Assembly (NCBI GenBank): GCA_001689515.1
Contig: LUJR01000045.1
Location: forward strand, 1-64,000
DNA length: 64,000 nt
Source: Bacteroidales bacterium M7
GTDB lineage: Bacteria; Bacteroidota; Bacteroidia; Bacteroidales; Muribaculaceae
Direction: 5' to 3'
Positions 1 to 8,773 of this stretch are shown one piece after another. The stretch's first letter is position 1. Each line of letters opens with the position of its first letter. The notes under the pieces are model-generated. The model saw nothing but the letters and a program-made list of their open reading frames with translations. It had not been told where the DNA came from and made no database searches. A program made the position numbers and the translations under genes.

Positions 1-73
1 AATTCAACCGGCTTTTGCTACTGACCCGATATAACGTACCTCTAACGGCTCAATATTCTACGGCTGAGGCAAA

Positions 74-110
74 AAGAAGAGACGCTTGAAATCACATGGT
101 TTCAAGCGTC
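74..110 (-). terminator. Rho-independent terminator of tRNA-Lys
   Basis: Perfect 11-bp stem (GACGCTTGAAA at 81-91 with its complement at 100-110) and an 8-nt loop. Read on the minus strand it is followed by a T-rich tract (TCTTCTTTTTG), just after the tRNA 3' end. Confidence 0.8.
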
Positions 111-127
111 CTATTGACATTTTGTCT

Positions 128-203
128 TGGTGACCCCGGAGAGGCTCGAACTCTCGACCCACTGATTAAGAGTCAGTTGCTCTACCAACTGAGCTACGGA
201 GTC
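128..203 (-). tRNA. tRNA-Lys (anticodon CTT)
   Basis: The minus strand folds into a complete 76-nt cloverleaf: acceptor GACTCCG pairs with CGGGGTC, D-stem GCTC/GAGC, anticodon stem ACTGA/TCAGT around loop CTCTTAA (anticodon CTT, reads AAG lysine codons), T-stem GAGAG/CTCTC with TTCGAGC loop. Discriminator A and the 3' CCA are encoded. It has its own promoter and terminator, so it is a single-gene transcription unit. Confidence 0.96.
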
Positions 204-228
204 AGTCACATTTCTCTCAAATGCGCTG

Positions 229-259
229 CAAAGTTATGAAGACTTTTTCATCTGTGCAA
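229..259 (-). promoter_or_regulatory. Bacteroidota-type promoter of tRNA-Lys
   Basis: On the minus strand, -33 TTGC (256-259) and -7 TAACTTTG (229-236) are separated by 19 bp, the spacing known for the primary sigma factor of Bacteroides. Start expected near 222, about 20 nt before the mature tRNA. Confidence 0.75.
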
Positions 260-383
260 GATTTTTTGAAAAAAACTGCATTTTTCATGCGAATTAGCGT
301 GATAACGCCCTTAACTGCCGCCCCTACATCCTTATTCAACACTCATTAGCATAGCAGATACACCGTATTTGACAGAAAATTGC

Positions 384-391
384 TAATTTTG
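384..391 (+). promoter_or_regulatory. -7 element upstream of aroQ
   Basis: TAATTTTG fits the TANNTTTG consensus and lies 36 bp before the aroQ start codon. No good -33 TTTG is found at the usual 19-21 bp spacing, so only the -7 is proposed. Confidence 0.5.
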
Positions 392-427
392 CATCCTGTT
401 TTCCTTATTTAAAATTAAGCCTCTGTT

Positions 428-856
428 ATGAAACTGATGATAATCAACGGGCCCAACCTCAACCTCCTCGGAGTCAGAGAGCCGGGCATCTACGGCAGCG
501 AGTCCATGGAATCATGCCTGCGGCAGCTGCGCGAGGCATACGGCGACCGTGCCGCCATAGAGTATTACCAGAGCAACCACGAGGGAGACATCATCGACAC
601 GCTCCACCGCGTAGGCATGTCGGGCGAATACGCCGGCATAGTCCTCAACGCCGGAGCTTACACCCACACCTCTCTCGCCATAGCCGATGCAATATCGGCT
701 ATACGCACCCCCGTCATCGAGGTGCACATCAGCAACGTGCATTCACGCGAAGCCATCCGCCACACTTCGCTCATCTCTCCGGTGTGCCGCGGAGTGATAG
801 CCGGATTCGGGCTTGACAGCTACCGGCTCGGAGTGGAAGCCATCATGCACGGCTGA
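428..856 (+). CDS. aroQ: 3-dehydroquinate dehydratase, type II
   Basis: Third step of the shikimate pathway: dehydrates 3-dehydroquinate to 3-dehydroshikimate. At 142 residues it has the usual size of the small dodecameric type II enzyme. Visible motifs are the N-terminal NGPNLNLLG (residues 7-15), the catalytic loop tyrosine Tyr22 in PGIYGS, NAGAYTHTS (74-82) and EVHISNVHSRE (98-108) with the catalytic His100. The ATG at 428 gives the standard family N-terminus. pyk starts 71 bp downstream on the same strand, so the two may be co-transcribed. Confidence 0.96.
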   Translation: MKLMIINGPNLNLLGVREPGIYGSESMESCLRQLREAYGDRAAIEYYQSNHEGDIIDTLHRVGMSGEYAGIVLNAGAYTHTSLAIADAISAIRTPVIEVHISNVHSREAIRHTSLISPVCRGVIAGFGLDSYRLGVEAIMHG

Positions 857-927
857 CTGATATTGTAGAAATGAAATCATAACCGGCTCCGACACAGCCA
901 CGAGCCAGATATTCTCAACGACTGATA

Positions 928-2409
928 ATGAAAAAGTTCACCAAGATTGTTGCCACAATCTCCGACAAACGGTGTGATGTGGATTTTATTAAGGAACTGT
1001 ATGCCAACGGCCTCAATGTGGTCCGAATGAACTCGGCTCACCTGCGCCTCGACGGATTCAAGAAGATAGTGGAGAACGTGCGTGCAGTATCGCCCTCCAT
1101 AGGCATCCTGATGGATACAAAGGGACCTGAAATACGCACTACCACCAACATCGGCGACGGGAATATCGACGTTACCGAAGGCATGAAGGTGCAGTTTGTC
1201 GGCGCGCCCGATGAACCCAGCACTCCCCAGCGCATAGCCCTCAGCTACCCCGACATAGCCAAAGACATCACTGTCGGATGCCACATGCTTATCGATGATG
1301 GCGAACTTGATTTCGTAGTGGAATCTATCAGTCCCGACGGCGTGATCGAAGCCACGGCATGCAACGCCGGCAGCCTCGGCTCACGCAAGAGTGTCAACAT
1401 TCCCGGGGTGGAAATCAACCTCCCCTCGCTCACTCCGCGCGACATCATCAACATCGGCTACGCAATAGACCTCGGCGTGGACTTCATCGCCCACTCATTT
1501 GTACGCTCTGCCCGCGACGTGCTTGACATCCAGGCTATCCTTGATGCCCGCAACTCCCCCATAAAGATCATCTCCAAGATCGAGAACCAGCAGGGCATAG
1601 ACAACTTTGACGAAATCCTCAAGGTCAGTTACGGCATCATGGTCGCACGCGGCGACCTCGGCATAGAAATTCCCGCCGAGAAAATCCCGGCGGTGCAGAA
1701 GCGCATGATCAACCGATGCATCACAGCCCACAAACCCGTCATCGTGGCAACCCAGATGCTCCACAGCATGATCAGCAACCCGCGTCCCACACGAGCCGAA
1801 ATCTCCGACATCGCCGGCGCAGTCTACCAGCACACCGATGCCCTGATGCTCAGCGGCGAAACAGCCTACGGCAAATACCCCGTGGAAGCCATCTCCACCA
1901 TGAACCGCGTAGCCATGGAGGTCGAACGCTCCCTCAGCTATTCTACCGACGACGAGGCAAAGCCCTATCTCGAAAACGATGTAACAGCTTTCCTCGCCCA
2001 GCAAGCTGTAACCTCATGCCGTGCATTAGGCACCCGCGCCATCCTGACCGACAGTTTCACGGGCCGTACAGCCCGATACATATCCTCGTTCCGCGGACAC
2101 TATCCCACGCTCGCCATCTGCTACTGCGAAAACGTCATCCGACTGCTTGCCCTCAGCTACGGCATATTCCCAATCTACCAGGCAGCCCGCGAAAGCTCGC
2201 GCAAATACCTCCGCAGTGCCCTCTCCTCGCTCATCGAGGAGGGACTTCTCACAGCCGACGAGCGCATAGCCTACCTCGGCGGAGGCTACGGCGAAGGACG
2301 CGGCACCACCTTCCTTGAAATCAACCGCGTAGGGGAGGTCCTCGAAAACTACGCCTCCTACTCGCTCCCCAACCTCGAGGACGTGAGCCAGTGCAATGCA
2401 GACGCTTGA
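928..2409 (+). CDS. pyk: Pyruvate kinase
   Basis: Last step of glycolysis, phosphoenolpyruvate plus ADP to pyruvate plus ATP, cytoplasmic. 493 residues. Seen: N-terminal TKIVATIS (5-12), substrate strand MDTKGPEIRT (about 62-71), SKIENQQGI with the catalytic lysine (about 216-224), MVARGDLGIEIP (238-249) and MLSGETAYGKYPVEA (307-321). A C-terminal regulatory domain follows from about 360. The N-terminal motif differs from the usual TIGPAS form, which I take as lineage variation. The 3' end overlaps the next gene by 14 bp, so translation of the two is probably coupled. Confidence 0.96.
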   Translation: MKKFTKIVATISDKRCDVDFIKELYANGLNVVRMNSAHLRLDGFKKIVENVRAVSPSIGILMDTKGPEIRTTTNIGDGNIDVTEGMKVQFVGAPDEPSTPQRIALSYPDIAKDITVGCHMLIDDGELDFVVESISPDGVIEATACNAGSLGSRKSVNIPGVEINLPSLTPRDIINIGYAIDLGVDFIAHSFVRSARDVLDIQAILDARNSPIKIISKIENQQGIDNFDEILKVSYGIMVARGDLGIEIPAEKIPAVQKRMINRCITAHKPVIVATQMLHSMISNPRPTRAEISDIAGAVYQHTDALMLSGETAYGKYPVEAISTMNRVAMEVERSLSYSTDDEAKPYLENDVTAFLAQQAVTSCRALGTRAILTDSFTGRTARYISSFRGHYPTLAICYCENVIRLLALSYGIFPIYQAARESSRKYLRSALSSLIEEGLLTADERIAYLGGGYGEGRGTTFLEINRVGEVLENYASYSLPNLEDVSQCNADA

Positions 2410-3058
2410 CGAGTACATCGAGCAGCATATAGCCCCTGAACCGCCGCACCTGCGCGAGGTCTACCGCCGCACCCATCTCCACTGCCTCTATCCGCGCATG
2501 TGCTCGGGACACATGCAGGGCAGACTTCTCGTCATGCTCACACGCATGATAGCCCCCCAGCGCATCATCGAGTTAGGAGCCTACACCGGCTATTCCTCGA
2601 TGTGCATGGCTGAGGGGATGCCTTCAGGGGCACAGCTCCACACCATCGAAGCCGATGATGAGATGGAGGAGATGCTCCGCGGCAACATCGCCCTCTCGCC
2701 CCGCTCATCCGACATCCACGTCCACATCGGCGATGCCCTCGCCATCCTGCCGACCATAGGGGAGAGGTGGGACATGGCATTTATCGATGCCAACAAACGC
2801 CACTACACCGCCTACATCGAAGCCCTCCTGCCCCGTATGCGTCCCGGTGGCTACATCATCGCCGACAACACACTCTGGGGCGGCAAAATCATTGACGATG
2901 CCCACAACCACGACGCCCAGAGCCGCGGCATCATGGCGTTCAACGACCTCGTTGCCCGCCACCCCCAACTCGAGACCGTCATCATCCCCCTGCGCGACGG
3001 CATGACCCTCATGCGCGTCAAAGCTGACACCGAAGATTTTTATAACAAATTGCATTAA
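2396..3058 (+). CDS. SAM-dependent O-methyltransferase (family 3, COMT-like)
   Basis: 220-residue class I methyltransferase resembling the caffeoyl-CoA O-methyltransferase family. Glycine-rich SAM-binding motif I is IELGAYTGYSS (about 58-68), acidic motif II is THIEAD-like around residue 82, and FIDANKRHY (about 128-136) carries the metal and substrate region. The metal-ligand stretch IIADNTLWGG follows at about 155. The acceptor substrate cannot be told from sequence. It overlaps the end of pyk by 14 bp, suggesting one operon; no metabolic link with pyruvate kinase is apparent. Confidence 0.85.
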   Translation: MQTLDEYIEQHIAPEPPHLREVYRRTHLHCLYPRMCSGHMQGRLLVMLTRMIAPQRIIELGAYTGYSSMCMAEGMPSGAQLHTIEADDEMEEMLRGNIALSPRSSDIHVHIGDALAILPTIGERWDMAFIDANKRHYTAYIEALLPRMRPGGYIIADNTLWGGKIIDDAHNHDAQSRGIMAFNDLVARHPQLETVIIPLRDGMTLMRVKADTEDFYNKLH

Positions 3059-3123
3059 TTGCATTTGTGTTTAAAAGTTTGTATTTTGGGGATGCAACAC
3101 ATGTTATTAAACAATCATTGATT

Positions 3124-3420
3124 ATGTGTACGCGTCAACAATGTATCGATAGACTCACTCAAGCCGCTCCCTATATCCGTCAGGAATTTGGAGTTACCTC
3201 GCTGTGCCTGTTCGGATCGATAGCTCGAGGTGACAATGGTCCCGACAGCGATGTGGACGTGTTTGTGGAAATGCCCCCTAAACTCTATCCGATATTAAAG
3301 CTGAAACATTATCTGGAAGATTTGTTGGGTGTTACGGTGGATGTCGTTCGTCGCCATAACAATCTTAGCGATTTTTTCATAAAAGAAGTTGACCGTGATG
3401 GACTCTACATCTTCTCATAG
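3124..3420 (+). CDS. Minimal nucleotidyltransferase (MntA-like antitoxin family)
   Basis: 98 residues from the ATG at 3124; an upstream start at 3067 would add 19 residues without family similarity. The nucleotidyltransferase core is intact: GSIARG (31-36) and SDVDVFVEM (42-50), whose two aspartates bind metal. Proteins of this size are usually the antitoxin of HEPN/MNT toxin-antitoxin pairs and AMPylate the HEPN toxin. No HEPN gene lies next to it: after the stop at 3420 only a 9-codon frame (starting 3422) precedes the eno promoter. It is either an orphan or the remnant of a pair. Base composition is lower in GC than its neighbours. Confidence 0.8.
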   Translation: MCTRQQCIDRLTQAAPYIRQEFGVTSLCLFGSIARGDNGPDSDVDVFVEMPPKLYPILKLKHYLEDLLGVTVDVVRRHNNLSDFFIKEVDRDGLYIFS

Positions 3421-3474
3421 CATGGACGCAGAGATTGTGATGAATGGATAAAAGATTTTAAAATCTCGCAGCCG

Positions 3475-3506
3475 TTGACACCGTTGCGAAAAAATCACTA
3501 TCTTTG
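3475..3506 (+). promoter_or_regulatory. eno promoter
   Basis: -33 TTGA (3475-3478) and -7 TATCTTTG (3499-3506) with a 20-bp spacer. Start expected near 3513, giving a leader of about 90 nt before the eno ATG. Confidence 0.75.
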
Positions 3507-3601
3507 CGATTGGCTTAGCCGTAAACGCGTGTCAGCCACACAGAAACATATAAAATAACACAACCACAAATATTTCCACCTATTTTTCAATCTTCTAAGT
3601 T

Positions 3602-4912
3602 ATGAAAATCGAAAAAATCATCGGTCGTGAAGTCCTTGACTCACGCGGTAATCCCACAGTAGAAGTTGACGTAATCCTCGAGTCAGGCGTACGTGGCCGC
3701 GCTTCAGTTCCCTCTGGCGCATCTACAGGTGTCAACGAAGCTCTCGAGCTCCGTGACGGAGACAAGAGCCGCTACATGGGCAAGGGCGTACTCAAGGCTG
3801 TTGCCAATGTAAACGGCCCCATCGCCGAAGCCCTCGTAGGCATGAGCGCTCTCGACCAGATCAAGATCGACGAGACAATGCTCGCCCTCGACGGCACAGA
3901 GACCAAGAGCAACCTTGGTGCTAACGCCATCCTCGGTGTCAGCCTCGCCGTTGCAAAGGCTGCTGCTGAATACCTCGACCTCCCCCTCTACAAATATATC
4001 GGCGGCTGCAACACATGCTGCCTCCCCGTGCCCATGATGAACATCATCAACGGCGGTGCACACTCTGACGCTCCCATCTGCTTCCAGGAGTTCATGATCC
4101 GTCCCATCGGCGCATGCTGCTTCAAGGAAGGTATCCGCATGGGTACTGAGGTATTCCACAACCTCAAGAAGGTGCTCCACGAGCGCGGTCTCTCTACAGC
4201 CGTAGGTGACGAAGGTGGTTTCGCTCCCGCACTCGACGGCACTGAGGATGCCCTCAACGTGATCATCAAGGCTATCGAAAAGGCTGGCTACGTGCCCGGC
4301 AAGGACGTTACAATCGGCCTCGACTGCGCAAGCTCTGAGTTCTACAAGGACGGCATCTACAACTACGCAGAGCTCAACAACGGCACAGCCAAAGAGCCCA
4401 ACGGCCAGAAGCTCACATCAGAGCAGCAGGCTCAGTACCTCAAGGGTCTCGTTGAGAAATACCCCATCGACTCTATCGAGGACGGCATGGCAGAAAACGA
4501 CTGGGCAGGCTGGAAGGTGCTCACCGACCTCATCGGTGACCGTTGCCAGCTCGTTGGTGACGACCTTTTCGTGACCAACGTGAAATATCTCAAGCGCGGT
4601 ATCGAAGAAGGCTGCGCCAACTCTATCCTCGTCAAGGTCAACCAGATCGGCTCTCTGACCGAGACACTCCGCGCCGTAGAGCTCGCTCAGCGCAACGGCT
4701 ACACCGCAGTCATCTCTCACCGCTCTGGCGAGACCGAGGACGCTACCATCGCCGACATCGCCGTGGCTACCAACGCCGGACAAATCAAGACCGGTTCTGC
4801 AAGCCGCTCTGACCGTATGGCGAAGTACAACCAGCTCCTCCGCATCCAGGAAGAACTCGGCGACGCTGCCGAATACGGCTACGGCAAAAAGACCAAGATG
4901 CCCCAGGCTTAA
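3602..4912 (+). CDS. eno: Enolase (phosphopyruvate hydratase)
   Basis: Glycolytic interconversion of 2-phosphoglycerate and phosphoenolpyruvate. 436 residues, standard length. Seen: N-terminal VLDSRGNPTVEVDV, loop SGASTG, GGAHSDAPICFQEFMIRP (about 151-168), GDEGGFAP with the catalytic Glu (about 202-209), the Mg ligand in SIEDGMAENDW, GDDLFVTN, and LVKVNQIGS with the catalytic Lys (about 345). HRSGETED and GQIKTGS complete the active site. Codon choice is very uniform, as in highly expressed genes. It has its own promoter and terminator, so it is monocistronic. Confidence 0.98.
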   Translation: MKIEKIIGREVLDSRGNPTVEVDVILESGVRGRASVPSGASTGVNEALELRDGDKSRYMGKGVLKAVANVNGPIAEALVGMSALDQIKIDETMLALDGTETKSNLGANAILGVSLAVAKAAAEYLDLPLYKYIGGCNTCCLPVPMMNIINGGAHSDAPICFQEFMIRPIGACCFKEGIRMGTEVFHNLKKVLHERGLSTAVGDEGGFAPALDGTEDALNVIIKAIEKAGYVPGKDVTIGLDCASSEFYKDGIYNYAELNNGTAKEPNGQKLTSEQQAQYLKGLVEKYPIDSIEDGMAENDWAGWKVLTDLIGDRCQLVGDDLFVTNVKYLKRGIEEGCANSILVKVNQIGSLTETLRAVELAQRNGYTAVISHRSGETEDATIADIAVATNAGQIKTGSASRSDRMAKYNQLLRIQEELGDAAEYGYGKKTKMPQA

Positions 4913-4951
4913 TCCAAGCACAGCCCTGGAGGCTCTGAATAGCCATCCCTC

Positions 4952-4995
4952 ATACCCTGTCATCCACACCCTCTGTGGACGGCAGGGTATGTTAT
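4952..4995 (+). terminator. Terminator after eno
   Basis: Interrupted stem: ATACCCTG (4952-4959) pairs with CAGGGTAT (4983-4990) and inner CCACA with TGTGG, followed by GTTATTATTA. Confidence 0.65.
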
Positions 4996-5008
4996 TATTA
5001 GTCAACAG

Positions 5009-5040
5009 TTTGCACATCTGCCATCCATTGACTATCTTTG
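5009..5040 (+). promoter_or_regulatory. Promoter of the CotH-family gene
   Basis: -33 TTTG (5009-5012), 20-bp spacer, -7 TATCTTTG (5033-5040). Start expected near 5047, which rules out an upstream TTG at 5038 as initiation codon and supports the ATG at 5083. Confidence 0.75.
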
Positions 5041-5082
5041 CACATCATAAATGCTCAACCAATTAACCTTTTCTTACCAATC

Positions 5083-7002
5083 ATGCGAAAAATATCAGGC
5101 ATCATATGCCTTTTTCTTGCAGCCATAAGCGGATGTTTCGGCTTCTCGGCATCTGCTGCCGTAGACTCCGAAGGATTCCCCGTATTCTACATCCGCGGCG
5201 ACCAGACAGGACCCTCCTGGGATATCAATGAAGACTACCGCTTCACTCGCAATGGCTCTAACTACACGATACATCTCGATGCTCTCAACGGCGGCTTCAA
5301 AATAGCCGACAACGAGTGGACCCCCGAATATGATTTCGGAGCACCAGTAGCCAAACCCGACACCTACACTGTCAGACAAACCGAGACTATCACATCGCTC
5401 CGCGGAGGCGGCAACATCATCGCCGACAACCTCTCTGACGTGACCATCTCGTTTGAGTATGTAGAGGGCGCGCAGTCAATGCCCGTGACCATCACCGTCA
5501 GCGGCGAACGTCCACCGGTACCAGGACTCTCCGGCACTCTCCCGGTGCTCTACATCAACGTCTACACCGATGACACCCACACCGCCCTCAACAACGAGAT
5601 CATATCCAAGGACCTCGACCACAAAAACTATTTCTCCTCCGCCGAATACTGGCTCGACCTCAACGGATGCTCGTGGCTGGAAGCCGAGGGTGCGAAGTCC
5701 ATCGGCTCCAAGGAGGAGCCTCTGCCCCTCGAAATCAAAGCCCGCGGCAACTGGACGCGTCGTGGTTTCTCCAAGAAGCCCTTCAAGCTCAAGCTCGGCA
5801 AGAAGCAGTCGATGCTCGGCATGACCAAGAGCAAGCACTACGCCATCCTCGCCCACGCCGACGACAACTGGGGCTACCTGCGCAACTTCATCGGCTTCAA
5901 CCTCGGCAAACGTATGGAACTGCCCTGGACACCTGCCCAGCAGCCCGTGGAAGTGGTAATCAACGGTGACTACCGCGGCCTCTACTTCCTCACAGAGTCC
6001 ATACGCATAGGTGATGACCGCATCATGATCACCGAGCTCGACGACAACGTATCAGACCCCGCGCTCGCATCAGGCGGCTACCTCGTCGAACTTGACAACT
6101 ATGACGAAGACAATCAGATACGCATGCCGGAGAAGGTGGCAGAAGGTGTACGCCCCCACTATGTTGACGAGCTCCGCATCACATGGGACACACCGGAAGC
6201 CTACTCACCCCTCCAGGAGCAGTTTGTCACCGACCAGTTCACAGCCATGAACAATGCCGTCGGAGCCAACGACAACGCCCTTTGGAGCTACATAGACCTC
6301 GACGATGCCGCCCGTTACTACATAGTCGAAGAAATAATCACCCACACCGAAGCATATCACGGCTCCACATACCTCTTCCGTGACCATGGAGAAGGGCAGA
6401 AGTGGCATTTCTCCCCGCTATGGGACTGCGGCAACGCATTCAACGGTCCTACGGACGATTATTTCTACAACCACGGCACATGGGGCAATACCTGGATTGC
6501 GTCAATGCGCGTCAATGACAAATTCAATGACAAGGTACACCAGACATGGCTCTGGTTCATGCAAAACCAGTATCCTGGGCTTATCGACGACATCGACAGC
6601 TATGTCACCCATATCTCAGAGGCAGCCAAAGCCGACCGCAAGCGTTGGTACAACCAGCCCGTCCCCGACGGCGGACAGGAAGTGGCTGACAACAGCGACA
6701 TGCCACGCCGCCGCGACAAGGCAGTAGGGCATCTCACCGCAAAAATCGATTGGCTCAAGCAGCAGTGGGGCGACTACACCACAGGCTCGCACCCCGAACC
6801 CACACGTGACGACACCCCGGCAGCCCCTCTGCCCGAATACATCCAGTCAGGTATCGATGAAATCCTTGCCGAGGATGCAGCCTCAGACATCCCTGCCGTC
6901 TACTACGACCTCCAGGGCAACCGTGTCACCACCCTCACCCCAGGCGCGACCTATATTCGCGTCTGCGGCGACAAAGCCACCAAGCTCCACATCACCCTCT
7001 GA
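5083..7002 (+). CDS. Secreted CotH-kinase family protein with carbohydrate-binding-like N-terminus
   Basis: 639 residues from the ATG at 5083, which opens a signal peptide (MRKISG, then a hydrophobic core to about residue 24). Residues 25-150 form a beta-rich domain resembling SusE/SusF-type starch-binding modules (FPVFYIRGDQTG). From about 153 (LPVLYINV) to 510 lies the CotH domain: IKARGNWTR, KKPFKLKL, HYAILAHADDNWGYLRNFIGF and GDYRGLYFLTESI. Family knowledge: CotH domains are atypical protein or glycan kinases of secreted proteins. The C-terminus (YYDLQGNRV to the end) resembles a type IX sorting tail. The target is unknown. Confidence 0.85.
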   Translation: MRKISGIICLFLAAISGCFGFSASAAVDSEGFPVFYIRGDQTGPSWDINEDYRFTRNGSNYTIHLDALNGGFKIADNEWTPEYDFGAPVAKPDTYTVRQTETITSLRGGGNIIADNLSDVTISFEYVEGAQSMPVTITVSGERPPVPGLSGTLPVLYINVYTDDTHTALNNEIISKDLDHKNYFSSAEYWLDLNGCSWLEAEGAKSIGSKEEPLPLEIKARGNWTRRGFSKKPFKLKLGKKQSMLGMTKSKHYAILAHADDNWGYLRNFIGFNLGKRMELPWTPAQQPVEVVINGDYRGLYFLTESIRIGDDRIMITELDDNVSDPALASGGYLVELDNYDEDNQIRMPEKVAEGVRPHYVDELRITWDTPEAYSPLQEQFVTDQFTAMNNAVGANDNALWSYIDLDDAARYYIVEEIITHTEAYHGSTYLFRDHGEGQKWHFSPLWDCGNAFNGPTDDYFYNHGTWGNTWIASMRVNDKFNDKVHQTWLWFMQNQYPGLIDDIDSYVTHISEAAKADRKRWYNQPVPDGGQEVADNSDMPRRRDKAVGHLTAKIDWLKQQWGDYTTGSHPEPTRDDTPAAPLPEYIQSGIDEILAEDAASDIPAVYYDLQGNRVTTLTPGATYIRVCGDKATKLHITL

Positions 7003-7017
7003 CCCTCCCTGAAGACC

Positions 7018-7062
7018 TTACAGCCATTAAAGTCCTTAAAGTCCCTAAAGACCTTAAGGACT
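7018..7062. repeat. 9-bp tandem repeat, TTAAAGTCC type (5 units)
   Basis: Successive 9-bp units TTACAGCCA, TTAAAGTCC, TTAAAGTCC, CTAAAGACC, TTAAGGACT. Same unit length as the TTATAARNN repeats elsewhere and same sequence type as the in-frame copy at 62664-62699. Confidence 0.8.
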
Positions 7063-7070
7063 TTATTATT
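7029..7070 (+). terminator. Possible terminator formed by the 9-bp repeats
   Basis: AAAGTCCTTAA (7029-7039) is perfectly complementary to TTAAGGACTTT (7054-7064), an 11-bp stem with a 14-nt loop followed by ATTATTT. Position after the CotH gene fits termination, but the U-tract is weak. Confidence 0.45.
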
Positions 7071-7123
7071 TCCATACCCCCAATTTTATTGGCACTGAAA
7101 CATTTAATCTCCTTTTTTTTTCG

Positions 7124-7131
7124 TAATTTTG
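7124..7131 (+). promoter_or_regulatory. -7 element upstream of purH
   Basis: TAATTTTG, 63 bp before the purH ATG. The expected -33 region holds only TTTA, so the promoter is tentative. It lies in the upstream part of the longest open frame (from 7129), which argues for the ATG at 7195. Confidence 0.5.
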
Positions 7132-7194
7132 CGCTCTAAAAGCAAGCGCGGAGCGCAGCTCCCATCGCATAATCACATTCCCACCATATACCCC

Positions 7195-8727
7195 ATGTCG
7201 GACATCAAGAAAATCAAAACCGCTCTCATTTCAGTGTATCACAAGGATGGACTGGACGAGATTTTGTCGCTTCTCAACCGCGACGGTGTGAAATTTCTCT
7301 CTACAGGAGGCACCAAGGACTTCATCGAGTCGCTCGGCTATGAGTGCCAGGCAGTAGAAGCCCTCACAGGTTACCCCTCAATACTCGGCGGACGCGTCAA
7401 GACCCTCCACCCCAAAGTGTTCGGCGGCATACTCAACCGCCGCGACAACGAAGGTGACCGCCAGCAGATAGCGCAATACGACATCCCTGAAATAGACCTC
7501 GTAATCGTCGACCTCTACCCCTTCGCAGCCACAGTGGCTTCCGGAGCATCTGACGCCGATATTATCGAGAAAATCGACATAGGCGGCATCTCGCTCATCC
7601 GCGGAGCTGCCAAAAACTACAAGGACGTGGTCATCGTGGCTTCCAAAGCCCAGTATGGCATCCTTGCCGACATGCTCAAAGCCCATGGCGCAGAGTCATC
7701 GCTCGAAGAGCGCCGGCTCCTCGCCCGTGATGCCTTCATGGTATCAAGCGGCTACGACACCGACATATTCAACTACTTCGACGGTGACGGCGAGCCCTCT
7801 GCCCTCCGCATAGCCCTTGACCACGCCAAGCCGATGCGCTACGGCGAGAACCCCCATCAGAAGGGCCTCTTCTTCGGCAACTTCGATGCCATGTTCTCCC
7901 AGCTCCACGGCAAGGAGATCAGCTATAACAACCTCCTCGACATCGATGCAGCAGTGGCTCTCATGGCAGAGTTTGACGGCGCAGCCCCCACATTCGCAGT
8001 GCTCAAGCACAACAACGCATGCGGCGTGGCTACACGACCCACAATCCTCCAGGCTTGGACAGATGCCCTCGCCGGTGACCCCGTGTCGGCTTTCGGCGGC
8101 GTGCTCATCTCCAACACACCCATCGATGAAGCTACAGCCGAGGAAATCAACAAGATATTCTTCGAGGTCATCATCGCTCCGGCATACTCTGACGAAGCTC
8201 TCAAGGTGCTCGAGCAGAAGAAAAACCGCATAATCCTCGTCAAGAAGCCCGTGGCTCTGCCCCCGATGCAGTTCCGCTCTACCCTCAACGGCGCCCTCGT
8301 GCAGGAACGCGATATCAAGATTGAAACTCCCGCCGACCTCAAGCAGGTCACCGAAAAGGCAGTTACCGACCAGCAGGTCAGCGACCTCCTTTTCGCCAAC
8401 AAGATCGTCAAGCAGAGCAAGAGCAATGCCATCGTGCTCGCCAAGGGCGATATGCTCTTAGCAAGCGGCATCGGTCAGACATCACGTGTCGATGCACTGC
8501 GCCAGGCAATAGCCAAGGCACAATCATTCGGCCACGACCTCCACGGAGCCGTCATGGCTTCGGATGCCTTCTTCCCCTTCGCTGACTGCGTGGAGATAGC
8601 CCACGAGGCTGGCATCACTGCCGTAATCCATCCCGGAGGCTCTATCCGCGACAACGAATCGGTCGATTACTGCAACGCCCATGACATGGCTATGGTAACC
8701 ACCGGTTTCCGTCACTTCAAACATTAA
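7195..8727 (+). CDS. purH: Bifunctional AICAR formyltransferase / IMP cyclohydrolase
   Basis: Catalyses the last two steps of de novo purine synthesis, AICAR to FAICAR to IMP. 510 residues from the ATG at 7195 (MSDIKKIKTALISVY). The N-terminal cyclohydrolase (about 1-200) shows STGGTKDFIESLGY and GGRVKTLHPKVFGGIL. The transformylase shows the catalytic Lys-His in LKHNNACGVA (about 271-272), SAFGGVLISN, and a C-terminal DAFFPFADCVE with HPGGSIRD. mreB begins 46 bp downstream, with no clear promoter between them. Confidence 0.97.
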   Translation: MSDIKKIKTALISVYHKDGLDEILSLLNRDGVKFLSTGGTKDFIESLGYECQAVEALTGYPSILGGRVKTLHPKVFGGILNRRDNEGDRQQIAQYDIPEIDLVIVDLYPFAATVASGASDADIIEKIDIGGISLIRGAAKNYKDVVIVASKAQYGILADMLKAHGAESSLEERRLLARDAFMVSSGYDTDIFNYFDGDGEPSALRIALDHAKPMRYGENPHQKGLFFGNFDAMFSQLHGKEISYNNLLDIDAAVALMAEFDGAAPTFAVLKHNNACGVATRPTILQAWTDALAGDPVSAFGGVLISNTPIDEATAEEINKIFFEVIIAPAYSDEALKVLEQKKNRIILVKKPVALPPMQFRSTLNGALVQERDIKIETPADLKQVTEKAVTDQQVSDLLFANKIVKQSKSNAIVLAKGDMLLASGIGQTSRVDALRQAIAKAQSFGHDLHGAVMASDAFFPFADCVEIAHEAGITAVIHPGGSIRDNESVDYCNAHDMAMVTTGFRHFKH

Positions 8728-8773
8728 TCTCTCCACTATCCACCAACCCGACACACACATCTAAACAAGAATT

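Noticed and set aside
5038..5082. Upstream TTG start for the CotH gene
   Set aside because: It lies inside the -7 element and before the expected transcription start; the ATG at 5083 begins a signal peptide.
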